In this document: positions 12,495 to 23,828 of the stretch, in pieces | How positions within the stretch are numbered: position 1 is the stretch's first letter | How the letters are laid out: every line of letters starts with the position of its first letter | NCBI GenBank assembly: GCA_034440615.1 | Contig: JAOTOM010004955.1 | Location: 468,501 to 532,500 of the forward strand | Origin: Ashinkailepas kermadecensis | Lineage: Eukaryota; Arthropoda; Thecostraca; Neolepadidae | DNA: 64,000 bases | Direction: 5' to 3' | The notes under the pieces: generated by a model | The model's database searches: none | Told to the model about the DNA's origin: nothing | Seen by the model: the letters and a program-made list of their open reading frames with translations, nothing else | Made by a program: the position numbers and the translations under genes

Positions 12495-12663
12495 CTCGAA
12501 ATGATTGGACGGGGCAAAGTTCATGAAGGCAATAGGCAGACCAAAATTAATTGGGGGCACATTCCATTGGCTCCCATGTTAGAAGTTGAAATAATTGCGG
12601 GGGTGGGTTAAGCAAACATTGAGATGGCAGTTCCCCTCAAATGTATATAAAACAACACCCTGA
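12495..12663 (+). mobile_element. MITE copy 2, inside the left arm
   Basis: Shares 'catgaaggcaataggcagac', 'attccattggctcccatgtt', 'gcaaacattgaga' and 'tataaaacaacaccct' with the 732-910 copy. Ends at AACAACACCCTG. The 5' terminus is degenerate. Confidence 0.6.
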
Positions 12664-13224
12664 GTCGAACGACTGGCAAGTGGTAGCAAATCGGCGAGAG
12701 GTAGTGGCGTTGCCAGCTAGGATATGTTGCAAGGGCTGATCCAATGGGAGGAAGCGAAAGTGGTGCCCCTTATGACCCGAAGGACGCCTCTATTGGAGGT
12801 TCCAGTGTACCCCTCCCTCGAATTTATCAACGCAACGCGCTCCTCGGCCTGGGAATGGCAGTCCTCTGGGAGTCCGAACGCACGCCGCGAATTTTTCGCC
12901 GAAGGGCACTCCTCGGACAAAAATATATGGGGCCCCTCTGGGAGATCGGAGTGTACCCCGTCCAAACGTTCTGGACCAAGAGCCGCCCCTCTGTAGAAAT
13001 AACGCCTCCTGGGCAAAATCATGAATCTTCCAGTGGTATGGTGTAGGGGGAGGGAGCTTGTACCCTCCATGGAACTTCCGCTCAATCCTCTTTGCGAATT
13101 GGTGGATACGCCGAAGTCTGTACTCTTCCATTCAGTTGTGTAAACCACTCCACTGGAAAATATCAGCCACAAATCTAGAGAGCAAGGAGGGTGGGGGCGA
13201 AAGCAGAACCGCTCATTCTTATCT

Positions 13225-13405
13225 TTGAGGGCGAAACTGCTCCCTCAATGCTTGCTCCCCCACCCCACCCGCAGTAATTTCAACTTCTAGCATGGGAGCC
13301 TATGGAATGTGACCCCCCCCCCCCCCCCACTATTCATTTTGGTCTGCCTATTGCCTTCATGTACTTTTCCCCTCCGATCCTTTTAAGAAATCAACATCGG
13401 TGGGC
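13225..13405 (-). mobile_element. MITE copy 3, inside the right arm (inverted)
   Basis: Reverse complement of the copy at 12495-12663, with a C homopolymer at 13313-13328 in place of the family G-rich tract. The terminal 'tataaaacaacaccc' is replaced by unrelated sequence. Confidence 0.55.
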
Positions 13406-13753
13406 CGACCCTTTCGGCGAAATGGGCTCCCTCTCACAGATGCATTCACTTCGCATCACAACTTCGGAACGGAGCGTAATAAGTCAATAAGGAAAGAATG
13501 GTAAGGTTCCTTGATCAATTATGTATCATGAAAGGCAAATGCAATCCTCCTGGGGCGGCTGAATCAATTGGATAAAAAAATCAAATACGAAATGCGTTCC
13601 CCGAACTGCCATAGGCGCACGGCCTAAAACTGGCCGCGTTTCCGTGTTTTTTTGCTTACCCTCCGCTAGGTGGCAGGTTGGTGCCGCTGATACGCGCAGA
13701 TCAAAGGCACCGACGCGGAGTTTCTTATCCAGGCGTACATCATCCATGTTGAT

Positions 13754-14236
13754 ACGAAAAACAACCTTGAAGCCACATCACGCATCGAGGAAACTAATAG
13801 CAACCAAATACTCACCACCATAATCAGTTCCTTTTGACTAGTGCTATCATCATTCAAGGATTGCCTAAAGACTTGGGTGCTGAAAAAGAGCAATCCTCTA
13901 CCTATTTCTTCCTCTTTCTTCTCTTTTAACCTATTGATTGCAGCAGGTACAATAGTACAAACATGCCCATCAATCTGTTTACTATTAACTTAAGTGAGGT
14001 AGCATGACTTAAGGTAAGCGCATTTGTGTAGTGTACTTAATATAATTGTATTGAGGACACCATTCCAAATATGTTTATATGTATATATATATATGTAGGC
14101 TTCAATGATCGAAAGTGATTCGTGTTCGTGTCGGCCTTCGTTTTACTTCCTGGGAAATTCCTGCCGTGATTTGTCATCAGTGTGCCATTAATGGTATCAC
14201 TTCTTAGCTGCTGGATATTCTGACGCGTGGATATTC
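13754..14236. other. unassigned AT-rich DNA
   Basis: No recognisable gene. A short TA-rich microsatellite lies at 14073-14095. Confidence 0.4.
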
Positions 14237-14239
14237 TTA

Positions 14240-14910
14240 GGCCCGTTTCACACCGCGCCAGTTTCAGGATTTAGGATGTCGGACGTCCGTTGAACGTCGG
14301 CAAAATCGCCAGAGGCTATCCATTTCTCACGGACGAGGTGTGTAGCGGCAGTTTTGGCCGGCTTTACTGCGATATTTGATGTCAGTTTTAAGTCTGTCTG
14401 ACGTCCGTCTGACGCCCGCTCAAAGGTTGCAATTGTTTCGACTTGCGCGCCACAAATGCACCCCGGCATCCGTCGAAACATAACTGGACAGAGAGCCCGC
14501 GATTATCGATCCCTTTACATACCGTTTTCCTCCCATTGTCTCCATGTAGGTATTGAGCATTGGGAACCCAAATTATTTTCAGAACCTTACGAATCCGATG
14601 GTATGATAAATAACATAAATTTATACTTTCATTGATAAATAACTCCACTAACAAACTCACTTTACTCAGTGCCGTTGCAGAAATCAAAAGGTAAAGTGTC
14701 GACCAGCTTACTTACCCTTCTGCGCTCCATCTACCTTCAAGAGAAGCCAGCTTCCGGTGGTGCAACTGACACACTGCGCCAGAAGCGAACAATTGATACC
14801 CGTCAGGACGCAGTGGCGCGGAGTGCCCGCGATTCTCGTCCCTGTTCCACCCCGTTCGCGACGGACGTCAGACGTTGCAAAGGCTGAAGCAGACGCGGTG
14901 TGAACGGGCC
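14240..14910. mobile_element. non-autonomous PIF/Harbinger-like element, 671 bp
   Basis: Starts GGCCCGTTTCACACCGCGCC and ends GACGCGGTGTGAACGGGCC, giving terminal inverted repeats of about 19 bp with one indel. It is flanked on both sides by TTA (14237-14239 and 14911-14913), the 3-bp target duplication typical of PIF/Harbinger. Subterminal 'GGACGTCCG...ACGTC' sequences are also inverted between the two ends. No transposase ORF is present. Assignment rests on target duplication and structure only. Confidence 0.75.
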
Positions 14911-14984
14911 TTACCCTGCGCCGCCCCGTACTGCGCTCCGAAATTACCATCGGGGCACACAAATTGGTGTCCAACGTCACAAAT

Positions 14985-15310
14985 GAAAACGGCGGGCCCC
15001 GAAGAAAACGAGCCGGGGCCCACCAAAATTGTGCCATGGCCCCAAAATTATTGCCCGGTCCCCCCATAATTCAGCGAGACCTCGAAAACTCCCGCAAGGG
15101 CTTCACAAATGGCGGCGATTTTCGAAAAATCTTGATGAACACCAAAAATTCCCGTCGGAGCCCCCAAAAAATCGTGTCTGGGGACCCAAATGCATACAAC
15201 AGGGCCTCGAAAACTTCCGGAGGCCTCCAAAAATCGCGTAGCGCCCCGAACAGAAAACGTACCGTGGCAGAAAACTTGCGACGGGGCTACTCTTCAAGTG
15301 CAAAGCGCAA
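14985..15310. repeat. degenerate short-repeat block
   Basis: Variants of 'cccc-aaaatTCgcg' and 'cctcgaaaacttccggagg' recur every 30-35 bp. It lies between the Harbinger-like element and the LINE relic. Frames through it are considered non-coding. Confidence 0.55.
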
Positions 15311-15389
15311 GGTGGAATAACCAGAACTGCTCCAAATTGGCATGAATCATGTATTTAGGAAAACAGAGAAACACCGTGTCAGAGTAGGA

Positions 15390-16240
15390 AACAATTTTTC
15401 TTCTTCGATCTGCGGTACCCTACGCCGGGTACCGCAGGGCTCAGTTCTGCGGCCGATTTTTGGCATTAATATATTTGAATGATTAGACCTGACGCAACTA
15501 CCAACATATTACTCTTCTTTGCCGATGACACGTCACCCTATTCTCTGCACCCACATGGTTTACCGCCAGTGCAAGTTTCATTTCAAATAGACTTTGTCGT
15601 TATACACTGATTCGGGGAGGATTGGGCTATCGAATGTAATGCAAGCAAAACGGTACAACGGACATTTACTAATAGGATTGACAGTAAACCGTGTGGTATA
15701 GGTTGGTATGCCAACCTATACCAAATGTATCAAGTCACAAGCACATGGGTCTTACATTCTCAACGGATTTGTCATGCCCATATTAAGGAAACTATCACGA
15801 GAGTAAATATCGCCTGAAGTCCGCTTTGCGTAATTTCAAGCATGGTTCCAAGAAGTATTCTTTATAATTTGCACAAGACATGCATGCATTCGGCCTTATT
15901 TGATTGGTCCGACACGACGGACGACGAACACATTATCGGATACATTTCGCCTAGAAAAACTACCAAACAGGGTAGCAAGACACTGGATCACCGCATATAA
16001 GTTCATCTGAAAGTCTAAGGTTGGGATGGGATAAGTGCTCAGTAAAATACATGAGCTGTTCTTCTTTTAATAAAATGATACACTCGAGCCGGCATCTTCT
16101 AGACTATATTGCACCTTTAATTACGGAAACTTGTGCAACTGAAACAGGAAAACGACCCCGGAATGCCACAAAACTCACTCTTCTACGGAATAAACTCACT
16201 TCTTTTCAAAATTCATGTTCTACTAGCGCACCAAAAACAT
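15390..16240 (+). pseudogene. decayed LINE reverse transcriptase
   Basis: Conceptual reading with stops and frameshifts shows, in order, the RT landmarks GVPQ-like 'RRVPQGSVLRPIFGINI' (about 15430-15478), the palm box 'NILLFFADDTS' with both catalytic aspartates (about 15505-15537), 'DWAIECNASKT' (about 15620), and a C-terminal tail with 'LGWDKCSVKYMSC' and 'TSFQNS'. This order is that of Jockey/CR1-like non-LTR retrotransposons. The upstream endonuclease was not found. Stop codons between motifs make it a dead copy; the clade is not resolved. Confidence 0.7.
15694..15723. other. perfect 13-bp hairpin in the LINE relic
   Basis: TGGTATAGGTTGG, 4-nt loop TATG, then the exact complement CCAACCTATACCA. 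It sits just after the RT palm region. The coding frame does not explain it; it may be a template-switch palindrome. Confidence 0.85.
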
Positions 16241-17164
16241 GAAGCATATCACCGAAAGCATTCAAAACAGCATAGGCTTCACCAAGTTCCAGACGCACTT
16301 CTCGTTCATCTCAGCACAGCTGTGCCACCACGGAATTACACCACTGCCGTAGCAAATTGGAAATATTATCCACGCCAGATGCAGGCTAAGGTCCACGACA
16401 TCGAATGCGGATCTCTTTCGGCAGGGATTAGCAAGCCATTCATCCTGTCAGAGTGGCCATTTTAAAGAAAGTGTCACAAGCTTCATATTCCACTGCCCTT
16501 CATATGGCGGTCATAGAACAACTGTACTCATTTTCGTGCAATACACGCAAAACTTGCATTTTCTGAAAGAGAGCCGTTAAGCGCACTGATGTTCGGTAAC
16601 AATGCGACCAAAGAGCAGGAACAGTTGGTTGCGATTTCGCTTCAAGCCGATTTCGATTCTGCAAACAAAACGATTTCGGACTATCAGAAACTGACTCAGA
16701 AGTGCTGGTAGCTTTACGTTGCATATCATCTTTTTGCTGAGCACAACAATATGATGTACTGAAAAATAAATATCCATGTAAAATTTAGACCGCGAACATT
16801 CTAACATCGGCAACAACTACATGGAGACGTGTGGATGACATAGCTGGCTGTTTGGGCTGGTCGGGATAGGTTCTCCGTATCGGCGATCGGAGTAATAATA
16901 ATTTATGGCATGTGTTTGTCTGTGAGAGGCACGAAGAAGCACAAATTGGCACAAAATTTATGTTGGCTTTTTGTGCCAATCGTGTGAATATTGTGAATGC
17001 ACTGTGTGTCGTGAAAACGTAACAAAATAAAATATGCAAACAAACAAATCTACCTCAAATGCACAATAATGGTGCCTCCCTTGATTTCAGCCCACCCATA
17101 TACTCTAGACGTGCCCTACCTCCGCAAAATTGGAACACCTATGCCTTCACCGCCCGTGTGCCTG
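16241..17164. other. unassigned, no gene seen
   Basis: Moderately AT-rich with no recognisable domain on either strand. Confidence 0.4.
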
Positions 17165-17415
17165 CCACCCCACTTCCCATCGTCTGTGCTTACTGCCATC
17201 CCACTTCTCGCCGTCCGTGGTTCCTGCCATCCCACTTATCACCGTCCGTGGTTCCTGCTACCCCACTTATCACCGTCCGTGGTTCCTGCTACCCCACTTC
17301 CCACCGTCCGTGGTTCCTGCCACCCCACTTCTCGCCGTCCGTGGTTCCTGCCATCCCACTTCTCGCCGTCCGTGGTTCCTGCCACCCCACTTCTCGCCGT
17401 CCGTGGTTCCTGCCT
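17165..17415. repeat. 31-bp minisatellite, ~8 copies
   Basis: Units of 'ccgtccgtggttcctgccacccCacttctcg', with variants tatca/cttcc at one end and cat/cac/ctac in the middle. Pro-rich frames across it are repeat products. Confidence 0.93.
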
Positions 17416-17976
17416 CACCAGTCCTCCAATGCTGCGTTTTACTTGGAGATGTGTCGCGAAATAATATTGCTGATAGATCCCCGACCAAATATTGGGACGC
17501 CTGTGAGTCGCAAGGCCCATAAAGCTTGCTAAGCAAGCATGTTGACTTGTCAAGGAAAATACGTCCCAAACAAGGTGTCTCGTGCCAACCGGCGATCTGT
17601 TTATTGCGATCTCACAAATGTCCTGAAATTACTTCAAATTGCACGTATCCCTCCATGTTATCGGGTTTCGCGGTGATGGTGATGATCCATACTGGGGTAG
17701 TGCCGGATTCGTGCAGGACGCGCGCGCCCGATGTTATTGCATGGAAATGTGCATTTCAATATTTGGAAAAATGGCCTGGCTCAGCGTTAATGCCACTCCG
17801 GGCTTGTGAGATATGCTTGGATTGTATCCCACTGTTTAATATGCATGCATCGGAAACTTGAGCTTCCCTGTGACGTCTGTGGACAAAGCGTTTTTTTTAT
17901 CTCGCTCACGTCTCGCGTGCTCAACGTCCGTCCCACGGCGCCATGACCAAATAGGAAATGGTTCTTGGACACCATA

Positions 17977-19407
17977 CTTTGGTGGTGTCTTGGACACCTA
18001 CCTGCATGATGCCTTGGACAGCCATAGAGGTGTCCTATAGAACCCTTTGGTGGTGTCTTGGACACCTACCTGCCTGATGCCTTGGACAGCCATAGAGGTG
18101 TCCTATAGAACCCTTTGGTGGTGTCTGGGACACCTACCTGCATGATGCCTTGGACAGCCATAGAGGTGTCCTATAGAACCCTTTGGTGGTGTCTTGGACA
18201 CCTACCTGCATGATGCCTTGGACAGCCATAAAGGTGTCCTATAGAACCCTTTGGTGGTGTCTTGGACACCTACCTGCATGATGCCTTGGACAGCCATAGA
18301 GGTGTCCTATAGAACCCTTTGGTGGTGTCTTGGACACCTACCTGCATGATGCCTTGGACAGCCATAGAGGTGTCCTATAGAACCCTTTGGTGGTGTCTTG
18401 GACACCTACCTGCATGATGCCTTGGACAGCCATAGAGGTGTCCTATAGAACCCTTTGGTGGTGTCTTGGACACCTACCTGCATGATGCCTTGGACAGCCA
18501 TAGAGGTGTCCTATAGAACCCTTTGGTGGTGTCTGGGACACCTACCTGCATGATGCCTTGGACAGCCATAGAGGTGTCCTATAGAACCCTTTGGTGGTGT
18601 CTTGGACACCTACCTGCATGATGCCTTGGACAGCCATAGAGGTGTCCTATAGAACCCTTTGGTGGTGTCTTGGACACCTACCTGCATGATGCCTTGGACA
18701 GCCATAGAGGTGTCCTATAGAACCCTTTGGTGGTGTCTTGGACACCTACCTGCATGATGCCTTGGACAGCCATAGAGGTGTCCTATAGAACCCTTTGGTG
18801 GTGTCTTGGACACCTACCTGCATGATGCCTTGGACAGCCATATAGAGGTGTCCTATAGAACCCTTTGGTGGTGTCTTGGACACCTACCTGCATGATGCCT
18901 TGGACAGCCATAGAGGTGTCCTATAGAACCCTTTGGTGGTGTCTTGGACACCTACCTGCATGATGCCTTGGACAGCCATAGAGGTGTCCTATAGAACCCT
19001 TTGGTGGTGTCTTGGACACCTACCTGCCTGATGCCTTGGACAGCCATAGAGGTGTCCTATAGAACCCTTTGGTGGTGTCTTGGACACCTACCTGCCTGAT
19101 GCCTTGGACAGCCATAGAGGTGTCCTATAGAACCCTTTGGTGGTGTCTTGGACACCTACCTGCCTGATGCCTTGGACAGCCATAGAGGTGTCCTATAGAA
19201 CCCTTTGGTGGTGTCTGGGACACCTACCTGCCTGATGCCTTGGACAGCCATAGAGGTGTCCTATAGAACCCTTTGGTGGTGTCTTGGACTCCTACCTGCA
19301 TGATGCCTTGGACAGCCATAGAGGTGTCCTATAGAACCCTTTGGTGGTGTCTTGGACACCTACCTGCATGATGCCTTGGACAGCCATAGAGGTGTCCTAT
19401 ACAACCC
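17977..19407. repeat. 68-bp satellite-like array, 21 copies
   Basis: Highly homogeneous 68-bp units beginning CTTTGGTGGTGTCTTGGACA. Each contains the palindrome GGTGTC-ttg-GACACC and a second AGGTGTCCTATAG motif. The few variants are GTCTGGGACACC, CTGCCTG for CTGCATG, one CATAAAGG, and a 2-bp TA insertion at about 18841. The last unit degenerates at ctatACAACCCC. Homogeneity suggests recent amplification. There are no variable spacers, so it is not a CRISPR array. Confidence 0.98.
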
Positions 19408-20400
19408 CGGTATGTATACCTGTGTGTTCTGCAAACCAAGCTTCTTATCTTCGTTAGAGCAACGTAAAAATGAACGTAATGTAGTGCAAAGCGTTAACGT
19501 TAAAGTGGTGCCTAAGTTAAAGCGCCAGTGCTAAAGTTAGAAAGTTACAGGAGTACGTTCGATGAACCAAGTCTGTGGTAGATCTGCATTCCAGGCAACC
19601 GAGCCATTTCCATTTAAGGAGGCTGTTTTTGCCCTAATATTGTTATTTATTCTTTTAAGATCCATGATTCTAGTTCGGGTGGCTCACAAGTAGTCCCCAG
19701 CATGGAAAGTTGCTGGAATACAGCAACTTTGAAAGCAACATGGAAAGTACAGGCGAGCAACGATGTTGAACTTAAAAACTTGCGGCTTCGTGCAGAAATA
19801 CTAATTTGTGCACATCAGAAGCATGGTTGTAGGTACTTTTGATAGCGCCCGTACAATGCTATGGTGAATTTGAGCACAGCCGACACTACTTTGAGCATTG
19901 CCATTCAAAATGACACCCCTGACTGGATAGGATATGTGCACTGCAGATATCGGTCCCTATGGCTGTGTCCCTTGTCCGTTCTAGTGTTGAATCATCGTGT
20001 TTTCCAGTATCGGTACCAGATGGACTAACGATACATGATATCAGGGACGTGAATGATTGATGTTGGAACACACAAAATACACATTATATTGCCGCCAAAG
20101 TAATCCCGGTCCAAATATCCCTTGAAATGTGTTTTTAGAAAATCGTTCACAACTGGGACAATCACTTGTAATGTACTTCAAACCTGAAAAGTTTCACAAA
20201 TGAAAAAAAAAACATGGTTTTGGTCTTTCTTGCACTCCTTGTAATTGAGCATGCATTTGTAGTGCTTAAACTAGCATTGGTAGTGCTAAATTTGACAATG
20301 ACAGTGGCCAAGCACTACCTACCAAAGCATATATAGAACAATGCCTCTGCTTACGCGCATGGTTAACCCCCATCGAGCCTGGGATCTCGTCCTCGGGGTG
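19408..20400. other. unassigned AT-rich DNA
   Basis: No recognisable gene. 'gtaGTGCTtaaactaGCATTGGTAGTGCTaaa' duplicates a short phrase near 20259-20290. Confidence 0.4.
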
Positions 20401-20960
20401 CGGAAATTGCGGCGATTGCGGGGGTGTTGGGTGGCGGTGCCGGTCCCTGCCGCCGCACGTCGCCGCTTCGTCTGCAATTCGCCGCGATGGTGACTCACCG
20501 CGGACCAGGTCAGCCGGGCTGCGCGCCGATTGGCTGCCGGCCGCGCGAGGGCGGAGCGTCGCGCATTTCTTCAGGCCTGCATTTGAATAACAATGGGCGA
20601 GAGATGGCTTTCCGACTGAATGCGCGAATCGGTCTCGAAGTCCGGCGCTGCGCAAATGTTTGTCGAGCGGCTGGTGCGCGCGGTACGGCCTCGGCGACTT
20701 TCGCAATGTTGAAGCGGCGAGGCGCAGGTGTGCGCGTGAGTAAATGTCGCTGGGCAGCCGCTCGCTGCAGTGTGCACCTCGTTATCGCGCGCCGGCTGCT
20801 GGTGAAAGCTGGCCTCTTGCTTGTTTTAGTTCGGGATCACGCGACTTGGCACGCGATACTCGATCCCTGGATAAGCCGGCGTGTTTGTTGCTGATCGGCG
20901 GCGGCGGAGGAGCGGCGGACGATAGGTCGTCGCGGCGGCGAGACGTTATAGTTGCGTGAC
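20400..20960 (+). promoter_or_regulatory. CpG-dense block, possible promoter or first exon
   Basis: GC- and CpG-rich with no tandem repeat, standing out from AT-rich DNA on the left. An ATG at 20604 is followed by 44 open codons to a donor-like GTGAGTAA at 20736. The encoded Ala/Arg-rich peptide is not recognised. It could be a CpG-island promoter, an alternative first exon of a distant gene, or simply GC-rich DNA. Confidence 0.25.
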
Positions 20961-21357
20961 GCCTTGTTCACGTTGCACGGCTGTGATAGCCCAGGAATCG
21001 GCTCTGCGTGGTCACCGTATAGACGACGGCCGATGTGGCTGTGTACAATGCAAGTGTCAGTCGCACCCTTCAGTTCATTTCCACGGTCGCGTTGGTTACC
21101 TTTTAACAGCTTTGACCTTGTCGAGTCAAGAGTTCCCATAGTAATACTGCAGAAAAGGTTACACTGATTGACGAAGCACCGCTGTGGCCTGTGCAACTTG
21201 TTAGCTGACCAGTCCCGTGCGATGTATGGACATATACCTCGCTGTGCTTCCAACCGCTGGTGGTATGAGTCATGCCTGAACGCCAGCAAAGCCACAGAAA
21301 TACCCCCACAAAGGCTGTCGGTGAGGCATATGCTCTGATATGGGTGTATTCTCCATA

Positions 21358-21686
21358 GGGGCGGATACAGGGACCACTGCGGGAATGTACGCCCCTCCCT
21401 TCCCCCTCTCCATAGACGTTGGCGCCCCTTCTGCCGGGAATAGGCTCCCCTCCAGGAAAACTCGAATGCACCTCCCCCCCCCCCCCCACACACACACATT
21501 TTTGTCCAGAGGCATCCCTTGTAAGAAAAATACGTCCCTTCAGTGTGTTCGAGTGCCGAACTCCCCCCTCCCACCTTCCCCCCCCACCCCCCTCTCCTCA
21601 AATTTTCAACCCAGAGGTGTTTTTCTGATGAAATTGCTCATCTCCATAGACAAAATGCCTCCCATGGCAATTCCTGTATCCGCCCC
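21358..21686. mobile_element. small DNA transposon (MITE), perfect 14-bp termini
   Basis: GGGGCGGATACAGG at 21358-21371 is mirrored exactly by CCTGTATCCGCCCC at 21673-21686. The 329-bp interior is C-rich degenerate repeat ('cgcccctcc', 'aggcatccc', 'aaaaATACGTCCCttc'), with a C run and CA repeat near 21474-21498. It has no coding capacity. A related terminus-like GGCGGATCCAGGAA occurs at about 31457. Superfamily not determined. Confidence 0.75.
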
Positions 21687-22156
21687 TGATGCTCCACGAG
21701 GTTCCAGTGAATTGTCCTCCGAAATACTTCAGGAACGCTAAAAAGTTGCCTAATATTTACGGGCACTACGATGTTTTCCAGTGTCCCCTCCCCCTAGATT
21801 TTGAAGGCAATGTTCCAATGTTTCCTGACAGAGAGCTTTGAAAGAGCTCCCACACTAAGCAACTTGATCGGTCAGTGATCGAGTTTTCCTTTATGCTTTC
21901 ACTTGAAGAGTTTAGAGGGCACCTTCATACTACTCCCGGTCAAGGAAGCGCCTACCTGTAGTCGAGGTCTTCATCTAACACTAAACCTCCAACACCCACA
22001 TACCTACGTTTTCACTGGGTGTTTTCTTTTTCTCCCTACCCATTAAAGATAGGCAGACAGACTTTGTATAATATAAGCACTTTGAACTCGCATTGACTTT
22101 CTTCGCTTACAATAGGTTCTGAAGCAGATCCTCGGAATGGTGGCACACCCGGACCG
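21687..22156. other. unassigned, no gene seen
   Basis: Short unrecognised frames only. Confidence 0.4.
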
Positions 22157-22745
22157 CTGATGGACAGACCATGTGCCCCTCAGCCACCGAACTGGACTTA
22201 ACCGGACCGTTGATGGACAGACAGTGTGCCCTTCAGCCACCGAACTGCGTCTAACCGGACCGCTGATGGACAGACAGTGTGCCCCTCAGCCACCGAACTG
22301 GACCTTACCGGACCGCTGATGGACAGACAGTGTGCCTTTCAGCCACCGAACTGAGCCTAACAGGATCGTTGATGGACAGACAGACGGTGTGCCCCTCAGC
22401 CACCGAACTGGACCTTACCGGACCGCTGATGGACAGACAGTGTGCCCTTCAGCCATCGAACTGGACCTTACCGGACCGCTGATGGACAGACAGTGTGTCC
22501 CTCAGCCACCGAACTGGACCTTACCGGACCGCTGATTGACAGACAGTGTGCCCCTCAGCCACCGAACTGGACCTTACCGGACCGCTGATGGACAGACAGT
22601 GTGCCCCTCAGCCACCGAACTTGACCTTACCGGACCGCTGATGGACAGACAGTGTGCCCCTCAGCTACCGAACTGCCCCTAGCCGGCTCGCTGATGGACA
22701 GACAGTGTGCCCCTCAGCCACCGAACTGCGCCTAGCCGGACCGGT
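22157..22745. repeat. 53-bp minisatellite, ~11 copies
   Basis: Units start CTGATGGACAGACAGTGTGC and end with 'accgaactggaccttaccggaccg'. One unit has an extra CAGA ('gacagacagacggtg' near 22375). Open frames are repeat products. Confidence 0.96.
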
Positions 22746-23828
22746 GAGTTTATTGCCAACATTACCGCCACGCGACGTACATATCTTGAATCAGTTCACA
22801 ATGCATCCCCATAGTACCCGCCATATTGTCGTGGAACGATAGGCTACTCGGCTGGCGTCCGTAGATAGTGGGGCAGCGGCCATGGGTCGCCCGGTTTCCA
22901 TACCACTGCACATTGTGGAACAACACGCTGAAACAGATGAAAATATGCACATTCGCTCCGCCACCAGTGATATTGGGGAGGTAGAATCCTCCCTAAATTG
23001 TCAAGTTTCATCGTCTTTGTCACCTCAACCTTCTCAATTTGGCCTCGACAGAGCCCTTGAATGTACGTGGTAGAAGATATGCTGAAGATGTTCTTACTTC
23101 TGCTTTAGTTAGCCCTTGTTCTTCTTTTCTTTTTATCAATATCTTCCTGCGGCTTTCATTGAACTTCACTCACCACATGGCGTCCCAAGGGAGGACTGAG
23201 TAAATAGCACACTTGCAATAACATATTTTCGAAGACTACATGAGCCCGCATCTACATTGCACTTGGTTTGAACATTACTACAGACATGTCCATGGTACAT
23301 CCATCTGGAGGGACGCCATTTCCTCGAAGGTGCGTCACTGCGAAGGTCCTTTGAGGGGACCCTTCGACTGACAATTTCATTCAGCGGTGGAGGGGTACAT
23401 TCGAGCATGCTGGAGGAGTGTACACTCTCGCATGTCTTTTCCTCTCAAGTGGGCGCCTATTCCTCTGACCTCGCAGTCTTTGGCTGCAAAATCCGTTGGG
23501 CGAGTGGAGGTCCACTCAAATCATCGCGGGGACTTTTGTTTCGCCTTTTCGCGGTCGGAGTGCTGCCACACGTCCAATGGAGCGGGGAGGAGGGCACATG
23601 CCCCCAACGCCCCTTCCCCTGTATGGAGTATGGAAACGCGGAAAACCGAACTACTTGTCGGGGCGTGCACCACCACCCGGCGCCCCGCCTGCCGCCGTCA
23701 TTAGCCACCTATCTGGCGCACGTGCCGCGCCGAAGATTGCCGTCTTCCGGCGGCCAGGGCGACGCACGCTAGTCGCGCATTGGCCGCCCTCCCTGCTGAT
23801 TGGGCTCGGCTCAACAACTGACTGCTGT
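22746..23828. other. unassigned; C-rich degenerate repeats at 23280-23640
   Basis: No recognised gene. The 23280-23640 part has 'gaggggtacattcgag', 'gaggagtgtacactctcg' and 'agtgggcgcctattcctctg'-like units, similar in texture to the interiors at 12770-13140 and 21372-21672. It may be another decayed element of that class. Confidence 0.4.

Larger units (their letters stand above)
12116..13753. mobile_element. giant inverted repeat (foldback-like element), ~1.64 kb
   Basis: The left arm (about 12116-12663) and right arm (about 13225-13753) are reverse complements with moderate divergence. Matching landmarks, left then right: ATGTACGCCTGGAT near 12126 and its complement near 13735; 'ccacctagcggagggtaag'; 'ggccgtgcgcctatgg'; 'ttcatgatacataattgatc' near 12306 and 13530; 'ttattacgctccgttc'; and inner MITE-like sequence. 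The left arm has a unique insertion around 12440-12500. A C-rich loop of about 560 bp holds degenerate 35-50-bp repeats. RNA from it could form a very long hairpin. No transposase was identified. Confidence 0.8.

Noticed and set aside
17977..19407. CRISPR-like regular array with palindromic motif
   Set aside because: No variable spacers; whole 68-bp units are identical, and the genome is eukaryotic.
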